From Qipengyuania sp. (lineage in GTDB: Bacteria; Pseudomonadota; Alphaproteobacteria; Sphingomonadales; Sphingomonadaceae), in the NCBI GenBank assembly GCA_019745075.1, contig JAIETR010000030.1, forward strand, positions 1 through 36,391: a DNA stretch of 36,391 nt, in the 5' to 3' direction. The position numbers and the translations under genes are program-made. Shown here piece by piece: positions 1 through 8,923 of the stretch; the first letter of the stretch is position 1; the number at the start of each line of letters is the position of its first letter. The notes beneath the pieces are model-generated. The model was not told the DNA's origin, made no database searches, and worked only from the letters and a program-made list of their open reading frames with translations.

Positions 1-995
1 TCCATCTCGTAGGAGAAGCTGGCGTCGTTGAGGCGCAGCTTGCCGATGCTCTCGCGCAGCTTCTCGAACTCGGCGGCGTCGACCGGGAACAGGCCGCAGA
101 ACACCACCGGCTGGACTTCCTTGTAGCCGGGGAGCGCTTCCCTGGCGCCGTGCTTGACCGTGGTGACGGTGTCGCCGACGCGGGCCTGCTCCACCTCCTT
201 GATCTGCGCGGTGATGAAGCCGATCTCGCCCGCCGCGATCTCGGGCAGGTCGACGCGCTTGGGGGTGAAGGCGCCGACGCGGTCCACGAGGTGGTCGGTG
301 CCCCCTTGCATGAAGCGGATGTGGAGGCCCTTCCCGATGACGCCGTCGATCACGCGCACGAGGATGACCACGCCGAGGTAGGGATCGTACCAGGAATCGA
401 CGAGGCTGGCCTTGAGGGGGGCGGTGCGGTCGCCCTTGGGGGGCGGGATCTTGGCGACGATGGCTTCGAGCACGTCCTCGATGCCGATGCCGGACTTGGC
501 GCTGGTGAGCACGGCCTCGGAGGCGTCGATGCCGATGATGTCCTCGATCTCGGCGCGGACTTTTTCGGGCTCGGCCGCGGGGAGGTCGATCTTGTTGATG
601 ACGGGGACGATCTCGTGGTCGTGCTCGATCGACTGGTAGACATTGGCGAGGGTCTGCGCCTCGACCCCCTGCGCGGCGTCGACGACGAGGAGCGCGCCTT
701 CGCAGGCGGCGAGGCTGCGCGAGACCTCATAGGCGAAATCGACATGGCCGGGCGTGTCCATGAGGTTGAGCTCGTAGGTCTCGCCGTCCCTGGCGAGGTA
801 GTCGAGGCGCACCGTCTGGGCCTTGATGGTGATCCCCCGCTCGCGCTCGATGTCCATGTTATCGAGCACCTGCTCGCTCATCTCCCGCTCGCTCAGCCCG
901 CCTGTCGCCTGGATCAACCGGTCGGCGAGGGTCGACTTGCCATGGTCGATGTGGGCGATGATGGAGAAGTTGCGGATGCGGGAAAGATCGGTCAT
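1..995 (-). CDS. lepA: Elongation factor 4 (LepA), 3' end cut off by window edge
   Basis: Translation GTPase that acts on stalled or mis-translocated ribosomes (known for the family). About 331 N-terminal residues are visible, beginning [20 protein letters not shown]. The GTPase motifs are present in order: AHIDHGKST (G1), DTPGHVDF (G3), NKIDLP (G4) and SAKSG (G5). The [17 protein letters not shown] opening separates LepA from EF-G and TypA. The start ATG is the complement of 993-995. The gene runs out of the window at position 1, so the C-terminal domains cannot be inspected. The next minus-strand gene upstream ends 42 bases away. Confidence 0.97.
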   Translation of the reverse strand, partial: MTDLSRIRNFSIIAHIDHGKSTLADRLIQATGGLSEREMSEQVLDNMDIERERGITIKAQTVRLDYLARDGETYELNLMDTPGHVDFAYEVSRSLAACEGALLVVDAAQGVEAQTLANVYQSIEHDHEIVPVINKIDLPAAEPEKVRAEIEDIIGIDASEAVLTSAKSGIGIEDVLEAIVAKIPPPKGDRTAPLKASLVDSWYDPYLGVVILVRVIDGVIGKGLHIRFMQGGTDHLVDRVGAFTPKRVDLPEIAAGEIGFITAQIKEVEQARVGDTVTTVKHGAREALPGYKEVQPVVFCGLFPVDAAEFEKLRESIGKLRLNDASFSYEM

Positions 996-1037
996 CGCCC
1001 GCGCCCTTAGCCGCGCGGCGCGACAGGGCCAAGCGGG

Positions 1038-3263
1038 TTAGGCCGCCATCCCCGGCTGCCTCGGGGCACTGGCGGAGAGCTTGAACTGGCGGAAGCCCTC
1101 GCCGGTCCCGTCCGAACCCGGCGCGCCCGCGACCTTGCCCGAGCCGAGCGATTGCAGCGGCAGCCCGGCCGCGGCCAGCGCATAGGGGCTGACGCGGTTG
1201 CGGGTGACGAGCCCGCCCGCGCCGTCATCGACCAGTTCCTGCTCGAACTCGACGCCCTGCGTATCGTCCATCACCCGCTTGACCGTGGCGACCGCGAGCT
1301 GGCCGCCGCCGAAGTCGAGCACGAACTGCGTGCCCACCGGCACATCCTCGAGCCCCTGGATCATCGCCCCGCTGCGTGAAAGGTTGCGCAGCGTGACCTC
1401 ATAGTAGCAGTCGGTGTGGATCACCCCGATCTTGCGGAACACGGTGCGGCGGCTGGCGCGCTGGTTGCCGGCATCGGTGGGCGCGATGGTCCACTCGCCC
1501 GCCGCCAGCGCGATTTCGACGGCATCGCTGTCGAGCGCGTCCGAAAACACGAACCCCTGGACACAGTCGATCCCCAGCGGCCTGAGCCGGTCGAGCAGCG
1601 ATAGCGCATGCACGCCGCTGGCCGAGGTTTCCATGCCCAGCGTCCGCGCCAGCTGCACGAGCGCGCCGATCATCTGCATGTCGCCCTGATCGTCGCCCAT
1701 CGTCGGCTCGAAAAAGGTCGGCGCGATGCGCAGCGCGCTGAAGGGCGCGCGGCGGAGATAGGACAGCGAGGTGAACCCGCCGCCGAAATGATCGAGCGTC
1801 AGCCGCACGCCCAGCTTGAACAGGGCCGCGAGGCCCTTGTCCACGGCGCCCGCGTCGCCCTGGATGACCGCCTCGCCGAGCTGAAGCTCGAGCCGCGCGG
1901 GATCGAGCTCGGTTTCCTCGAGCACCTCGGCCACGCGATCGACGAAGCCGTTCGAGAAGAACTGCACCGGCGACACCGGCAGCGTCACCCGCAGCGATTC
2001 GGGCCAGCCGCGCGCGTCCTGGCACGCGCGGCGCAGAGCCCATTCGCCGATCGGGACGATCAGCCGGCTGCCTTCGGCCACGGGCAGGAAGCTCTCGGTG
2101 GCGACGCGGCCGCGCTCCTCGTCCTCCCAGCAGTAGCGCGCCTCGAGCGCGACCACCCGATTGCCGTCGAGCGCCACCAGCGGCTCGTATTCGAGCGTGA
2201 AATCGCCCGCCTCGATGGCGTCGGCAAGATCGCTTTCCATGCGCTTGCGCAGATTGTCCTCGTGCTCGAGATCGGCGGCGTAGAAGCGGAACTGCCCGCG
2301 CCCGCCGTTCTTCGAGGCGTAGAGCGCGAGGTCGGCGGCGCGGGTCAGCTCCTCGCGGTCCACCCCGTCGTAGGGCGCGATCGCGATCCCGACCGAGCAG
2401 CCGATCGAGCAGCGTCCTTCCCGAACCGAATAGGGCTGCGAAAGCATGGTGATGATCTTTTTGGCGACCTCGCCCAGCTCACCGCGATCGTCGAGGTCGG
2501 GGATCAGCACCTGGAACTCGTCGCCGCCGAGCCTCCCGATCTCGCCCTTGCCCGCGACCGCGCCCTGCAGCCGCTCGGCGACCTGCTGGAGCAGCTGGTC
2601 GCCGGCCGCATGGCCGAGCGTGTCGTTGACCTGCTTGAAGCGGTCGAGATCGAGCATGAACAGCGCGGCCGCGCGCTTGGACGCGCGGAACGCCGCCAGC
2701 GTAGCGTCGATCCGCTGCGTCATGCGGTGGCGGTTGGCGAGCCCGGTCAGCGAATCGAACTGCGCCAGGCGCGAAGCCTCCTCCTCGCTGCGGAAATCTT
2801 CCGTGACGTCGACGGCCGAGCCGCGAAAGCCGGAGAATTCGCCCGCCGCGTCGAGGACCGGACGGCCGCCGAGGCGCAGCACCAGCTGGCGCGCGAGGTC
2901 GCCGCCGGTTGTCTCGACCAGGAGATTGCCGAAGGCCTTGCGCGTGCCGAGCTTGAGGCCGAGCGAGCGCCTGTCGCCCTCGCCGCTTACCGGGACGAGC
3001 AGGGATTGCAGCGGAAGATCGGCCAGGCCGAGATCGGCCCGTCCGCAGGCGTCGGTTATGGCATCGCTGAGATAGGATACCCGGCCGGCGGCGTCGGTTG
3101 CCCAGAACCAGCTCACCCCGCTGCGTTCGAGGTCTTCGATCACACCGAGCTTTTCGGCCGAATCGAACCGCGCGGGCGCCGCCGCCACGGGCCGCGCCGC
3201 AGCAGGCTCCTCGCCGGCGGTGCGGCGCGGTTTGAACAGATCGGAAAAGGGCATCGCCCCCAT
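1038..3263 (-). CDS. PAS-GGDEF-EAL(degenerate)-PilZ c-di-GMP protein
   Basis: Predicted 741-residue cytoplasmic diguanylate cyclase with c-di-GMP-binding potential. Order: PAS-like region about 40-160, GGDEF about 165-325 with an intact GGDEF at 246-250, EAL about 335-590, PilZ about 603-700. No RxxD inhibitory site precedes GGDEF. The EAL domain has lost key residues by comparison with the neighbouring paralogue: EAL reads EAR (374-376), NVS reads PVS (P429), ELEITES reads ELQLGEA (Q461), DDFGTG reads DHFGGG (H492), KID reads RIA (R512, A514), and AEGVET reads ASGVHA. It is therefore probably not a phosphodiesterase. The PilZ signature is kept: RxxxR at 606-610 and NxSxxG at 627-632. ATG at 3254 is an alternative start. 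It is transcribed in the same direction as the paralogue 94 bases upstream. Confidence 0.93.
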   Translation of the reverse strand: MGAMPFSDLFKPRRTAGEEPAAARPVAAAPARFDSAEKLGVIEDLERSGVSWFWATDAAGRVSYLSDAITDACGRADLGLADLPLQSLLVPVSGEGDRRSLGLKLGTRKAFGNLLVETTGGDLARQLVLRLGGRPVLDAAGEFSGFRGSAVDVTEDFRSEEEASRLAQFDSLTGLANRHRMTQRIDATLAAFRASKRAAALFMLDLDRFKQVNDTLGHAAGDQLLQQVAERLQGAVAGKGEIGRLGGDEFQVLIPDLDDRGELGEVAKKIITMLSQPYSVREGRCSIGCSVGIAIAPYDGVDREELTRAADLALYASKNGGRGQFRFYAADLEHEDNLRKRMESDLADAIEAGDFTLEYEPLVALDGNRVVALEARYCWEDEERGRVATESFLPVAEGSRLIVPIGEWALRRACQDARGWPESLRVTLPVSPVQFFSNGFVDRVAEVLEETELDPARLELQLGEAVIQGDAGAVDKGLAALFKLGVRLTLDHFGGGFTSLSYLRRAPFSALRIAPTFFEPTMGDDQGDMQMIGALVQLARTLGMETSASGVHALSLLDRLRPLGIDCVQGFVFSDALDSDAVEIALAAGEWTIAPTDAGNQRASRRTVFRKIGVIHTDCYYEVTLRNLSRSGAMIQGLEDVPVGTQFVLDFGGGQLAVATVKRVMDDTQGVEFEQELVDDGAGGLVTRNRVSPYALAAAGLPLQSLGSGKVAGAPGSDGTGEGFRQFKLSASAPRQPGMAA

Positions 3264-3357
3264 GTGCGCGTACCTGCGAGCGTTGGATTTCGAAGCTGGT
3301 TCGGCAGTAGGTCCGAATGGTTAGTTTTGGCCTAACGCGGGCGGCGCGGATTGCCCT

Positions 3358-5571
3358 TCAGCGATAGCGATATTCGTAGCCGGTGCTGGGGTCGGCGCGG
3401 GCCGTGTCCCTGGTCGCCACCTCGACGAAACTCGGCTTGCTGACCGGGTTGCCGCCGAGCAGGGCATAGGCGTCCATCGGCAGCGGAGTGAGCGGGCGAC
3501 CGGCGGCCTCGATCGCATAGGGCGAAACGCGGTGGCGGGTGCACAGCCCGTCGGCGCCGTCGCTGACCAGCGGCGTTTCGAACTCGACCCCGAGCGTCGA
3601 CTGGCGCGACCGCCGCACCGTACAGACCGCGAGCTGACCGCCGCCAAGGTCGAGCACCAGCTCGGTCCCCGCCGGCACGCCCAACAGCCCTTCGATCAAC
3701 GCGCCCGACTTGGACAGATTGCGCAACACCGCCTTGTAGCGGTAATCGTTGTGGATCACCCCGATCTGGCGGAACAATGTCCGGCGCTCGGCGCGAAACC
3801 TCGCCGGGCCCCTGGCGACGAACTCGACCGGTTCGGTGGCCAGGCGGGCGATCGCCGCGTCCTGGGTGAGCGCGGCGGAAAAGATGTAGCCCTGGACGTG
3901 GCTGGCGCCGCGCTCCTTGACCAGCTTCAGCTCGTCGAGCGTCTCCACGCCCTCGGCGACGGTCTCCATCTTGAGCGCCTCGGCCAAATTGACGATGGCG
4001 CTCAGAATCTCGGGGTTGTTGTTGCCCGCGTCGGTCGCTCCGCGCACGAAGCTGCGGTCGATCTTGATCTTGTCGAAGGGCGCGCGCTGGAGGTAGCTGA
4101 GCGAAGAATATCCGGTCCCGAAGTCGTCGAGCGCGAGCCGTACGCCGAGCGATTTGAGTTCCTCGAAGATGCGCTGCGTCCGGTCGGAATCGCCCACGAA
4201 CACGCTCTCGGTAATCTCCAGCTCGAGCCGTGCGGGATCGAGACCGGTACATTTCAGGATCGCCGCCACCTGGCCGGGAAAGTCGTCGCGCGCGAACTGC
4301 GCGGCCGACACGTTGACCGCCACCCGGAGCGGGATAGGCCACTCCAGCGCGTCTTCGCAGGAGCGCTGCAGCACGAAGGCGCCGATTTCGCGGATCAGGC
4401 CCAGCTCCTCGGCCACCGGCACGAAGATCGAAGGCGTCACGAAGCCGCGCTCGGGATGGTGCCAGCGCAGCAGCGCTTCCATGCACGTCGCCCGGTTGTC
4501 GGCGCTCGCGACGATCGGCTGGTAGTGCATCTCCAATTGATCGTTCGCGAGCGCGTCGCGCAGATCCTCCTCGATCCGGCGGCGCATGTGCGCGCCGTCC
4601 TTCAGATCGCTGGCGAAGAAGCGGAACTGGCCGCGTCCCCCGCCCTTGGCGGCATAGAGCGCGAGGTCGGCGGCGCTGGTCAGCGCTTCGGCATCGAGCC
4701 CGTCGTAAGGGGCGGTGGCGATGCCTACGGAGGCGCCGATGATCGCGCGCGCGCCGTCGATCGAATAGGGCTGCGAAACCATCTGGATGATCCGCTGCGC
4801 CAGCTCGCCCAGCTCCCCGCGATCGTCGATATCGGGCAGCAGGATCAGGAACTCGTCGCCGCCCAGTCGTCCGATGGTGCCGCGCCTGGCGACCACGGTG
4901 CCGAGCCGGGCCGCGACCTGCTTGAGCAGTTGGTCGCCGGCGGGATGACCCAGCGTGTCGTTGACCTGCTTGAAGCGGTCGAGGTCCATCATCATCAGCG
5001 CGCAGGACCGCTTGGCGCTGCGATAGGCGTCGAGCGTGCGGGCGAGATGGCCTTCCATGTGGTGGCGGTTGGCGAGCCCGGTCAGCGAATCGCAGCGCGC
5101 CAGCGCCTCGGCCTCGCGCTGCCGCTCGCGGATCAGCGTGATGTCCTTGGCGCTGCCGCGATAGCCGGTGAAGCGCTCCTTGGCATCGTAGAGCGGCTTG
5201 CCCGAAATCTCCCACCAGGTTTCGCGCCGTGCGCCCGCGACCCGCACCGCCAGGCCGGAGATGGTGTTGCGCGCGCCCAGCAGGAAGCTGAGCGGGCGTT
5301 CGGGGCTCTCCTCGGCGTCGGACCCCGGGCTGGAGAAAATCTCGGTGAGCTGACAGCCGAGGAGCTCTTCGGGCTCGCAGCCGAGCCTTCGCACCGCGGT
5401 TTCGGTCAAATAGCTGACGCGACCCGACTCGTCGGTGGCCCAGAAGCAGCCGAGCCCCGCCACCTCGAAACTGTCGAGCAGCTCGAGCCGCCGCGCGGCT
5501 GCGTGGCGCCGAAGAGCCTCGGGCGGGCGCCCGTCTTCCAGCCCCGAGCTTATTCGCGAAAACAGTCCCAA
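3358..5571 (-). CDS. PAS-GGDEF-EAL-PilZ bifunctional c-di-GMP protein
   Basis: Predicted 737-residue protein able in principle to make, break and bind c-di-GMP. It has a PAS-like region about 35-150, GGDEF 237-241 without an RxxD I-site, and a full set of EAL residues: E365-A-L, N420 (NVS), E452 (ELEITES), D482-D483 (DDFGTG), K503 and D505 (KID), and AEGVET 539-544. PilZ at the C-terminus has RxxxR 597-601 and NxSxxG 618-623. It is a full-length paralogue of the next gene downstream. The open frame continues far upstream antisense to fprA but has no ATG near the conserved start. I chose TTG (complement of 5569-5571) because it gives a length and N-terminus (MGLFSR) matching the paralogue and follows a GGGGA-like ribosome site. 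The start is the least certain part. Confidence 0.92.
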   Translation of the reverse strand: MGLFSRISSGLEDGRPPEALRRHAAARRLELLDSFEVAGLGCFWATDESGRVSYLTETAVRRLGCEPEELLGCQLTEIFSSPGSDAEESPERPLSFLLGARNTISGLAVRVAGARRETWWEISGKPLYDAKERFTGYRGSAKDITLIRERQREAEALARCDSLTGLANRHHMEGHLARTLDAYRSAKRSCALMMMDLDRFKQVNDTLGHPAGDQLLKQVAARLGTVVARRGTIGRLGGDEFLILLPDIDDRGELGELAQRIIQMVSQPYSIDGARAIIGASVGIATAPYDGLDAEALTSAADLALYAAKGGGRGQFRFFASDLKDGAHMRRRIEEDLRDALANDQLEMHYQPIVASADNRATCMEALLRWHHPERGFVTPSIFVPVAEELGLIREIGAFVLQRSCEDALEWPIPLRVAVNVSAAQFARDDFPGQVAAILKCTGLDPARLELEITESVFVGDSDRTQRIFEELKSLGVRLALDDFGTGYSSLSYLQRAPFDKIKIDRSFVRGATDAGNNNPEILSAIVNLAEALKMETVAEGVETLDELKLVKERGASHVQGYIFSAALTQDAAIARLATEPVEFVARGPARFRAERRTLFRQIGVIHNDYRYKAVLRNLSKSGALIEGLLGVPAGTELVLDLGGGQLAVCTVRRSRQSTLGVEFETPLVSDGADGLCTRHRVSPYAIEAAGRPLTPLPMDAYALLGGNPVSKPSFVEVATRDTARADPSTGYEYRYR

Positions 5572-5715
5572 GCGTAGCGTCCCCGTGCCGCGCCCGCGCG
5601 CAGCCAACAACTCGGCGTCTCGCGTAGTCCAGGATTGGTTGCGGAATGCATAATGTCGCGCTTCGCTTGCGCCATGCGCACGGGTCTTGCATGAACGGCC
5701 GGCGAAGGAGAGGCG

Positions 5716-7023
5716 ATGCCGCAGATCGCGATCGTGGGTTCCGGTCCGGCGGGCTATTACGCGGCGGAGGCGGCGCTCAAGCAATGGGGCGAGGAGGCGC
5801 AGGTCGATGTCTTCGACCGGCTGCCGGTGCCCTATGGCCTGATCCGCAGCGGCGTGGCGCCCGATCACCAGTCGATCAAGGCGGTTTCGCGCCGCTACGA
5901 GGCGACCGCGCTGACGGATAACGTCCGTTTCGTCGGCAACGTCTCGGTGGGCGCGGATGTGAGCATCGCCGAACTGATGGCGCTCTACGACGCAGTAATC
6001 CTGGCCACGGGAGCACCACACGACCGAACGTTGGACATCGAGGGCGCCGGGCTGGGCAATGTGCTGGGCAGCGCCGCCTTCGTGGGATGGTACAACGGCC
6101 ATCCAGAATTCGCCGCGCTCGCGCCCGATGTTGGGGGCAAGCACGCCGTGGTCATCGGAATGGGGAACGTCGCGCTCGACGTGGCGCGCATATTGGCCAA
6201 GTGCGAGGCCGAGTTTCAAGGGTCGGACATTGTGGCCCACGCTCTCGAGACCCTGCGGGGCAAGGGCATCGAGCGAATCACCATCCTCGGCCGGCGCGGC
6301 CCGCACCAGATCATGATGACGCCCAAGGAGCTGGGCGAGCTCGGCAGGCTGGCTTGCGCCGCCCCCGAGGTCGAGGCGGGGGACTTGCCGGAGATCGGCG
6401 AGGATGCGCTGCTGGAGCCCGGCCTGCGCAAATCGGTAACGCTGCTGCGCGAGTTTGCGGCACGCGGCGCCAATGCCGACAAGCCGATCACCATCGCATT
6501 CGATTTCTTCGCCAGCCCGAAGCGGCTGCTCGGAGAGGATGGGCGCGTCACCGGAATCGAGGTCGAGCGCACCGCGGTCGAAGCCGGGCGCGCGGTCGGG
6601 ACGGGCGAAACGTACACCCTGCCCGCCGGCCTCGTGGTGAGCTGCATCGGCTATCGGAGCAGCCCCATTGCGGGCGTTCCCTTCGAGGAGCGCGAGGGCC
6701 GCTTCGCCAACGAGGGCGGCTTCATCATGCCCGGTCTCTACTGCATCGGCTGGGCGCGCCGCGGCCCTTCGGGGACGATCGGCACCAACCGGCCCGACGG
6801 CTTTGGGGTTATCGAACGGATCGCGGCCGAGGTGCGCCCCGAACGCGCCAGACAAGGCCGCGCGGGCTTCGACGCGCTCGCCGCCGAACGCGGGCTCGAC
6901 GTCGTCACCTTCCGCGACTGGCGCAAGATCGAAGCCACCGAGATCGCCGCCGCGCGCGATGGCTCGCCGCGCGAGAAGATGGTCGATATCGCCTCGATGA
7001 TCGCCGCGGCGCACGGGAGCTAG
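5716..7023 (+). CDS. fprA: Ferredoxin--NADP+ reductase, adrenodoxin-reductase (FprA) type
   Basis: FAD-dependent enzyme that moves electrons between NADPH and ferredoxin in the cytoplasm. The 435-residue length fits the family. An N-terminal FAD dinucleotide fold has GSGPAG at 8-13. The NADP-binding fold has GMGNVALDVARIL at 148-160 followed by GRRGP at 192-196, and the C-terminal region contains the GWARRGPSGTIGTNR stretch typical of adrenodoxin-reductase-like proteins. The start is set by GAAGGAG nine bases upstream. It is divergent from the c-di-GMP gene, with about 145 bases between. korAB, whose product needs ferredoxin, lies 22 kb downstream. A functional link is inference. Confidence 0.93.
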   Translation: MPQIAIVGSGPAGYYAAEAALKQWGEEAQVDVFDRLPVPYGLIRSGVAPDHQSIKAVSRRYEATALTDNVRFVGNVSVGADVSIAELMALYDAVILATGAPHDRTLDIEGAGLGNVLGSAAFVGWYNGHPEFAALAPDVGGKHAVVIGMGNVALDVARILAKCEAEFQGSDIVAHALETLRGKGIERITILGRRGPHQIMMTPKELGELGRLACAAPEVEAGDLPEIGEDALLEPGLRKSVTLLREFAARGANADKPITIAFDFFASPKRLLGEDGRVTGIEVERTAVEAGRAVGTGETYTLPAGLVVSCIGYRSSPIAGVPFEEREGRFANEGGFIMPGLYCIGWARRGPSGTIGTNRPDGFGVIERIAAEVRPERARQGRAGFDALAAERGLDVVTFRDWRKIEATEIAAARDGSPREKMVDIASMIAAAHGS

Positions 7024-7101
7024 ACTTTCGACCTGGACTTCCGACGGCAAATGTGCCATATAGGTTACAAGTGAAAGATTGGCCATCGAAAAGTGGTTCC
7101 A

Positions 7102-7199
7102 TGTCACCCTGTGAGAATTTTTGAAGGAGATTGAGGTGCTTGAGCGACAGATGGGGGGGTGACACTTGGGTGACAGGTGTCACCCTGTCATCGAGAATT
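7102..7199. promoter_or_regulatory. Duplicated operator-like sequence upstream of phaC
   Basis: A perfect 8-2-8 palindrome, GGGTGACAGGTGTCACCC, lies at 7168-7185, 36 bases before the phaC start. A further GGTGACAC half-site is at 7158-7165. The sequence TGTCACCCTGT followed by GAGAATT occurs twice (7102-7119 and 7178-7199, the second with CATC inserted). Several copies of one half-site in a promoter position suggest a dimeric repressor site. The regulator is not encoded next to it, and I cannot name it from the motif. The rest of the 198-base gap has no gene. Confidence 0.6.
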
Positions 7200-7221
7200 G
7201 GGCGAGAGGAGAGAGAGTTCG

Positions 7222-8907
7222 ATGGCGAGACTGGAGGACGAAGCGGCCCAGAACACCAGCGCGCTGGGGCCGCTGATCGGACTGACCCGCGAGGACATTT
7301 TCGGCGCGGTGGCGGTGCTGCTGCGCGAGACCGCGAGCGATCCGGCGCGGCTGATGCGCCACGGCCAGGCGATGGGGCATGACATGCTCCGGATCGTGAC
7401 CGGCCAGTCCGAGCTGGCGCCCGACCCGAAGGACAAGCGCTTCCGCGATCCGGCCTGGCAGTACAATCCCTTCATGCGCGCCGGGATGCAGTATTACCTC
7501 GCGGTCCAGAAGGGCGCGGCGAAATGGCTCGACGAGCTCGAGCTCGACGCGCTCGAAAAGGACCGGGCGCGTTTCGTCTCGCAGATCGTCATCGACAGCC
7601 TGGCCCCGACCAACACGCTCGCGGGCAATCCCACCGCCCAGAAGCGCCTCATCGACAGCGGCGGGCTGAGCCTGATGAAGGGGCTCAAGAACGCCTACAC
7701 CGACATGGTCCACAACAAGGGGCTGGTCAGCCAGGTCGACAAGCGGCCGTTCAAGATCGGCGAGAATATCGCCACCAGCAAGGGGGCGGTGGTGCTGCGC
7801 ACCCCGATGATGGAGCTGATCCATTACGCGCCCACGACCGACGAAGTTTATGCGGTGCCGCAGCTCACCATCCCGCCGCAGATCAACAAGATGTACATCA
7901 ACGACCTCAGCCCCGAGAAGTCCGTGGTCAAATACCAGCTCGACAGCGGCATCCAGACCTTCGTCATCAGCTGGAAGAACCCGAGCAAGGACCAGGGCGT
8001 GTGGGGCATGGCGGACTATGTCCGCTCCTGCCGCGCGGCGATGGACGCGGCTTCCGCGATCACCGGCAGCAAGACGGTCAATGTCTCGGCGGGATGCTCG
8101 GGGGGGCAGACCGCGGCGGTGCTGGCAAGCCAGATGGCGTCGGAGGGCAGCGCGCAATTGGGCGCGCTCACGCTGATGGTCTGCGTGCTGCACCCGATGC
8201 AGTCCGACAGCGAGGCGGGCAGCCTGATCTCGGAGCACGGGCTAGCACTGGCGCGGCAACGGGCAAGCAAGGCCGGGATCATCAAGGGCGACGACCTCAG
8301 CCGCGGCTTCGCCTGGCTGCGGCCCAACGATCTGATCTGGAACTATGTCGTCAACAACTATTTGATGGGCGAGGACCCGCCCGCCTTCGACGTGCTGTTC
8401 TGGAACGCCGACGCGACCAATCTCTCGGGCAGCCTGATGGGCGATTTCCTGACCCTCTTCGAAACGCTCGCCTTTACCCGCAAGGGCGAGGTCGAGATGG
8501 CGGGGCACAAGATCGACCTCTCCAAGGTCGCCAGCGACCTCTTCATCCTCGGCGGCGTGACCGATCACATCACGCCGTGGAAGGCGACCTATCGCTCGAC
8601 CCGGCTGTTCGGCTCGAAGGACGTGACTTACGTGCTCAGCCAGTCGGGCCACATGCAGGCGATCCTCAACCCGCCGGGCAATCCGAAGGCGAAATACTAC
8701 GTCCAGAAGAAGCCCGGGAAACTGCCGCCCACCGCCGATGAATGGATCAAGGGCGCCGAGGAGGTGGCGGGAAGCTGGTGGCCGTTCTGGATGGAGTGGC
8801 TCCACGCTCGCTCGGGAGCGAAGAAGGCGGCGTCTGCCGGGCTTGGGGACAACAACCATCCCCCTCTGGACCCGGCGCCCGGCCAATACGTTATGGAAGC
8901 CTGTTGA
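7222..8907 (+). CDS. phaC: Polyhydroxyalkanoate synthase, class II-like
   Basis: Polymerises (R)-3-hydroxyacyl-CoA into storage polyester at the granule surface. The predicted protein has 561 residues, close to Pseudomonas class II synthases. The nucleophile is in a lipase-like box, GCSGG at 291-295 (C292). The triad is completed by D448 (GGVTDHITPW) and H477 (SGHMQAILNPPGNPKA). The stretches VLRTPMMELIHYAPTT, PPQINKMYINDLSPEKS and TFVISWKNP resemble class II more than class I enzymes. An in-frame GTG-type start at 7177 is possible, but it overlaps the operator palindrome. ATG 7222 follows a GAGAGGAGAGAG ribosome site. phaZ follows after 16 bases. No PhaE or PhaR partner is visible nearby, as expected for class II. 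Confidence 0.95.
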   Translation: MARLEDEAAQNTSALGPLIGLTREDIFGAVAVLLRETASDPARLMRHGQAMGHDMLRIVTGQSELAPDPKDKRFRDPAWQYNPFMRAGMQYYLAVQKGAAKWLDELELDALEKDRARFVSQIVIDSLAPTNTLAGNPTAQKRLIDSGGLSLMKGLKNAYTDMVHNKGLVSQVDKRPFKIGENIATSKGAVVLRTPMMELIHYAPTTDEVYAVPQLTIPPQINKMYINDLSPEKSVVKYQLDSGIQTFVISWKNPSKDQGVWGMADYVRSCRAAMDAASAITGSKTVNVSAGCSGGQTAAVLASQMASEGSAQLGALTLMVCVLHPMQSDSEAGSLISEHGLALARQRASKAGIIKGDDLSRGFAWLRPNDLIWNYVVNNYLMGEDPPAFDVLFWNADATNLSGSLMGDFLTLFETLAFTRKGEVEMAGHKIDLSKVASDLFILGGVTDHITPWKATYRSTRLFGSKDVTYVLSQSGHMQAILNPPGNPKAKYYVQKKPGKLPPTADEWIKGAEEVAGSWWPFWMEWLHARSGAKKAASAGLGDNNHPPLDPAPGQYVMEAC

Positions 8908-8923
8908 CCCTTCGGAGACCCGC

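Noticed and set aside
1608-3335. 575-codon plus-strand frame opposite the first c-di-GMP gene
   Set aside because: Antisense shadow: His/Ala/Arg-rich with no conserved motif.
5572-7107. Long N-terminal extension of the second GGDEF-EAL gene
   Set aside because: The frame stays open across fprA on the other strand, but the extension matches nothing in the paralogue and would leave no room for promoters.
7101-7124. Seven-codon leader peptide MSPCENF upstream of phaC
   Set aside because: The ATG coincides with the repeated operator-like block, the peptide has no regulatory codon run, and no attenuator stem follows it.
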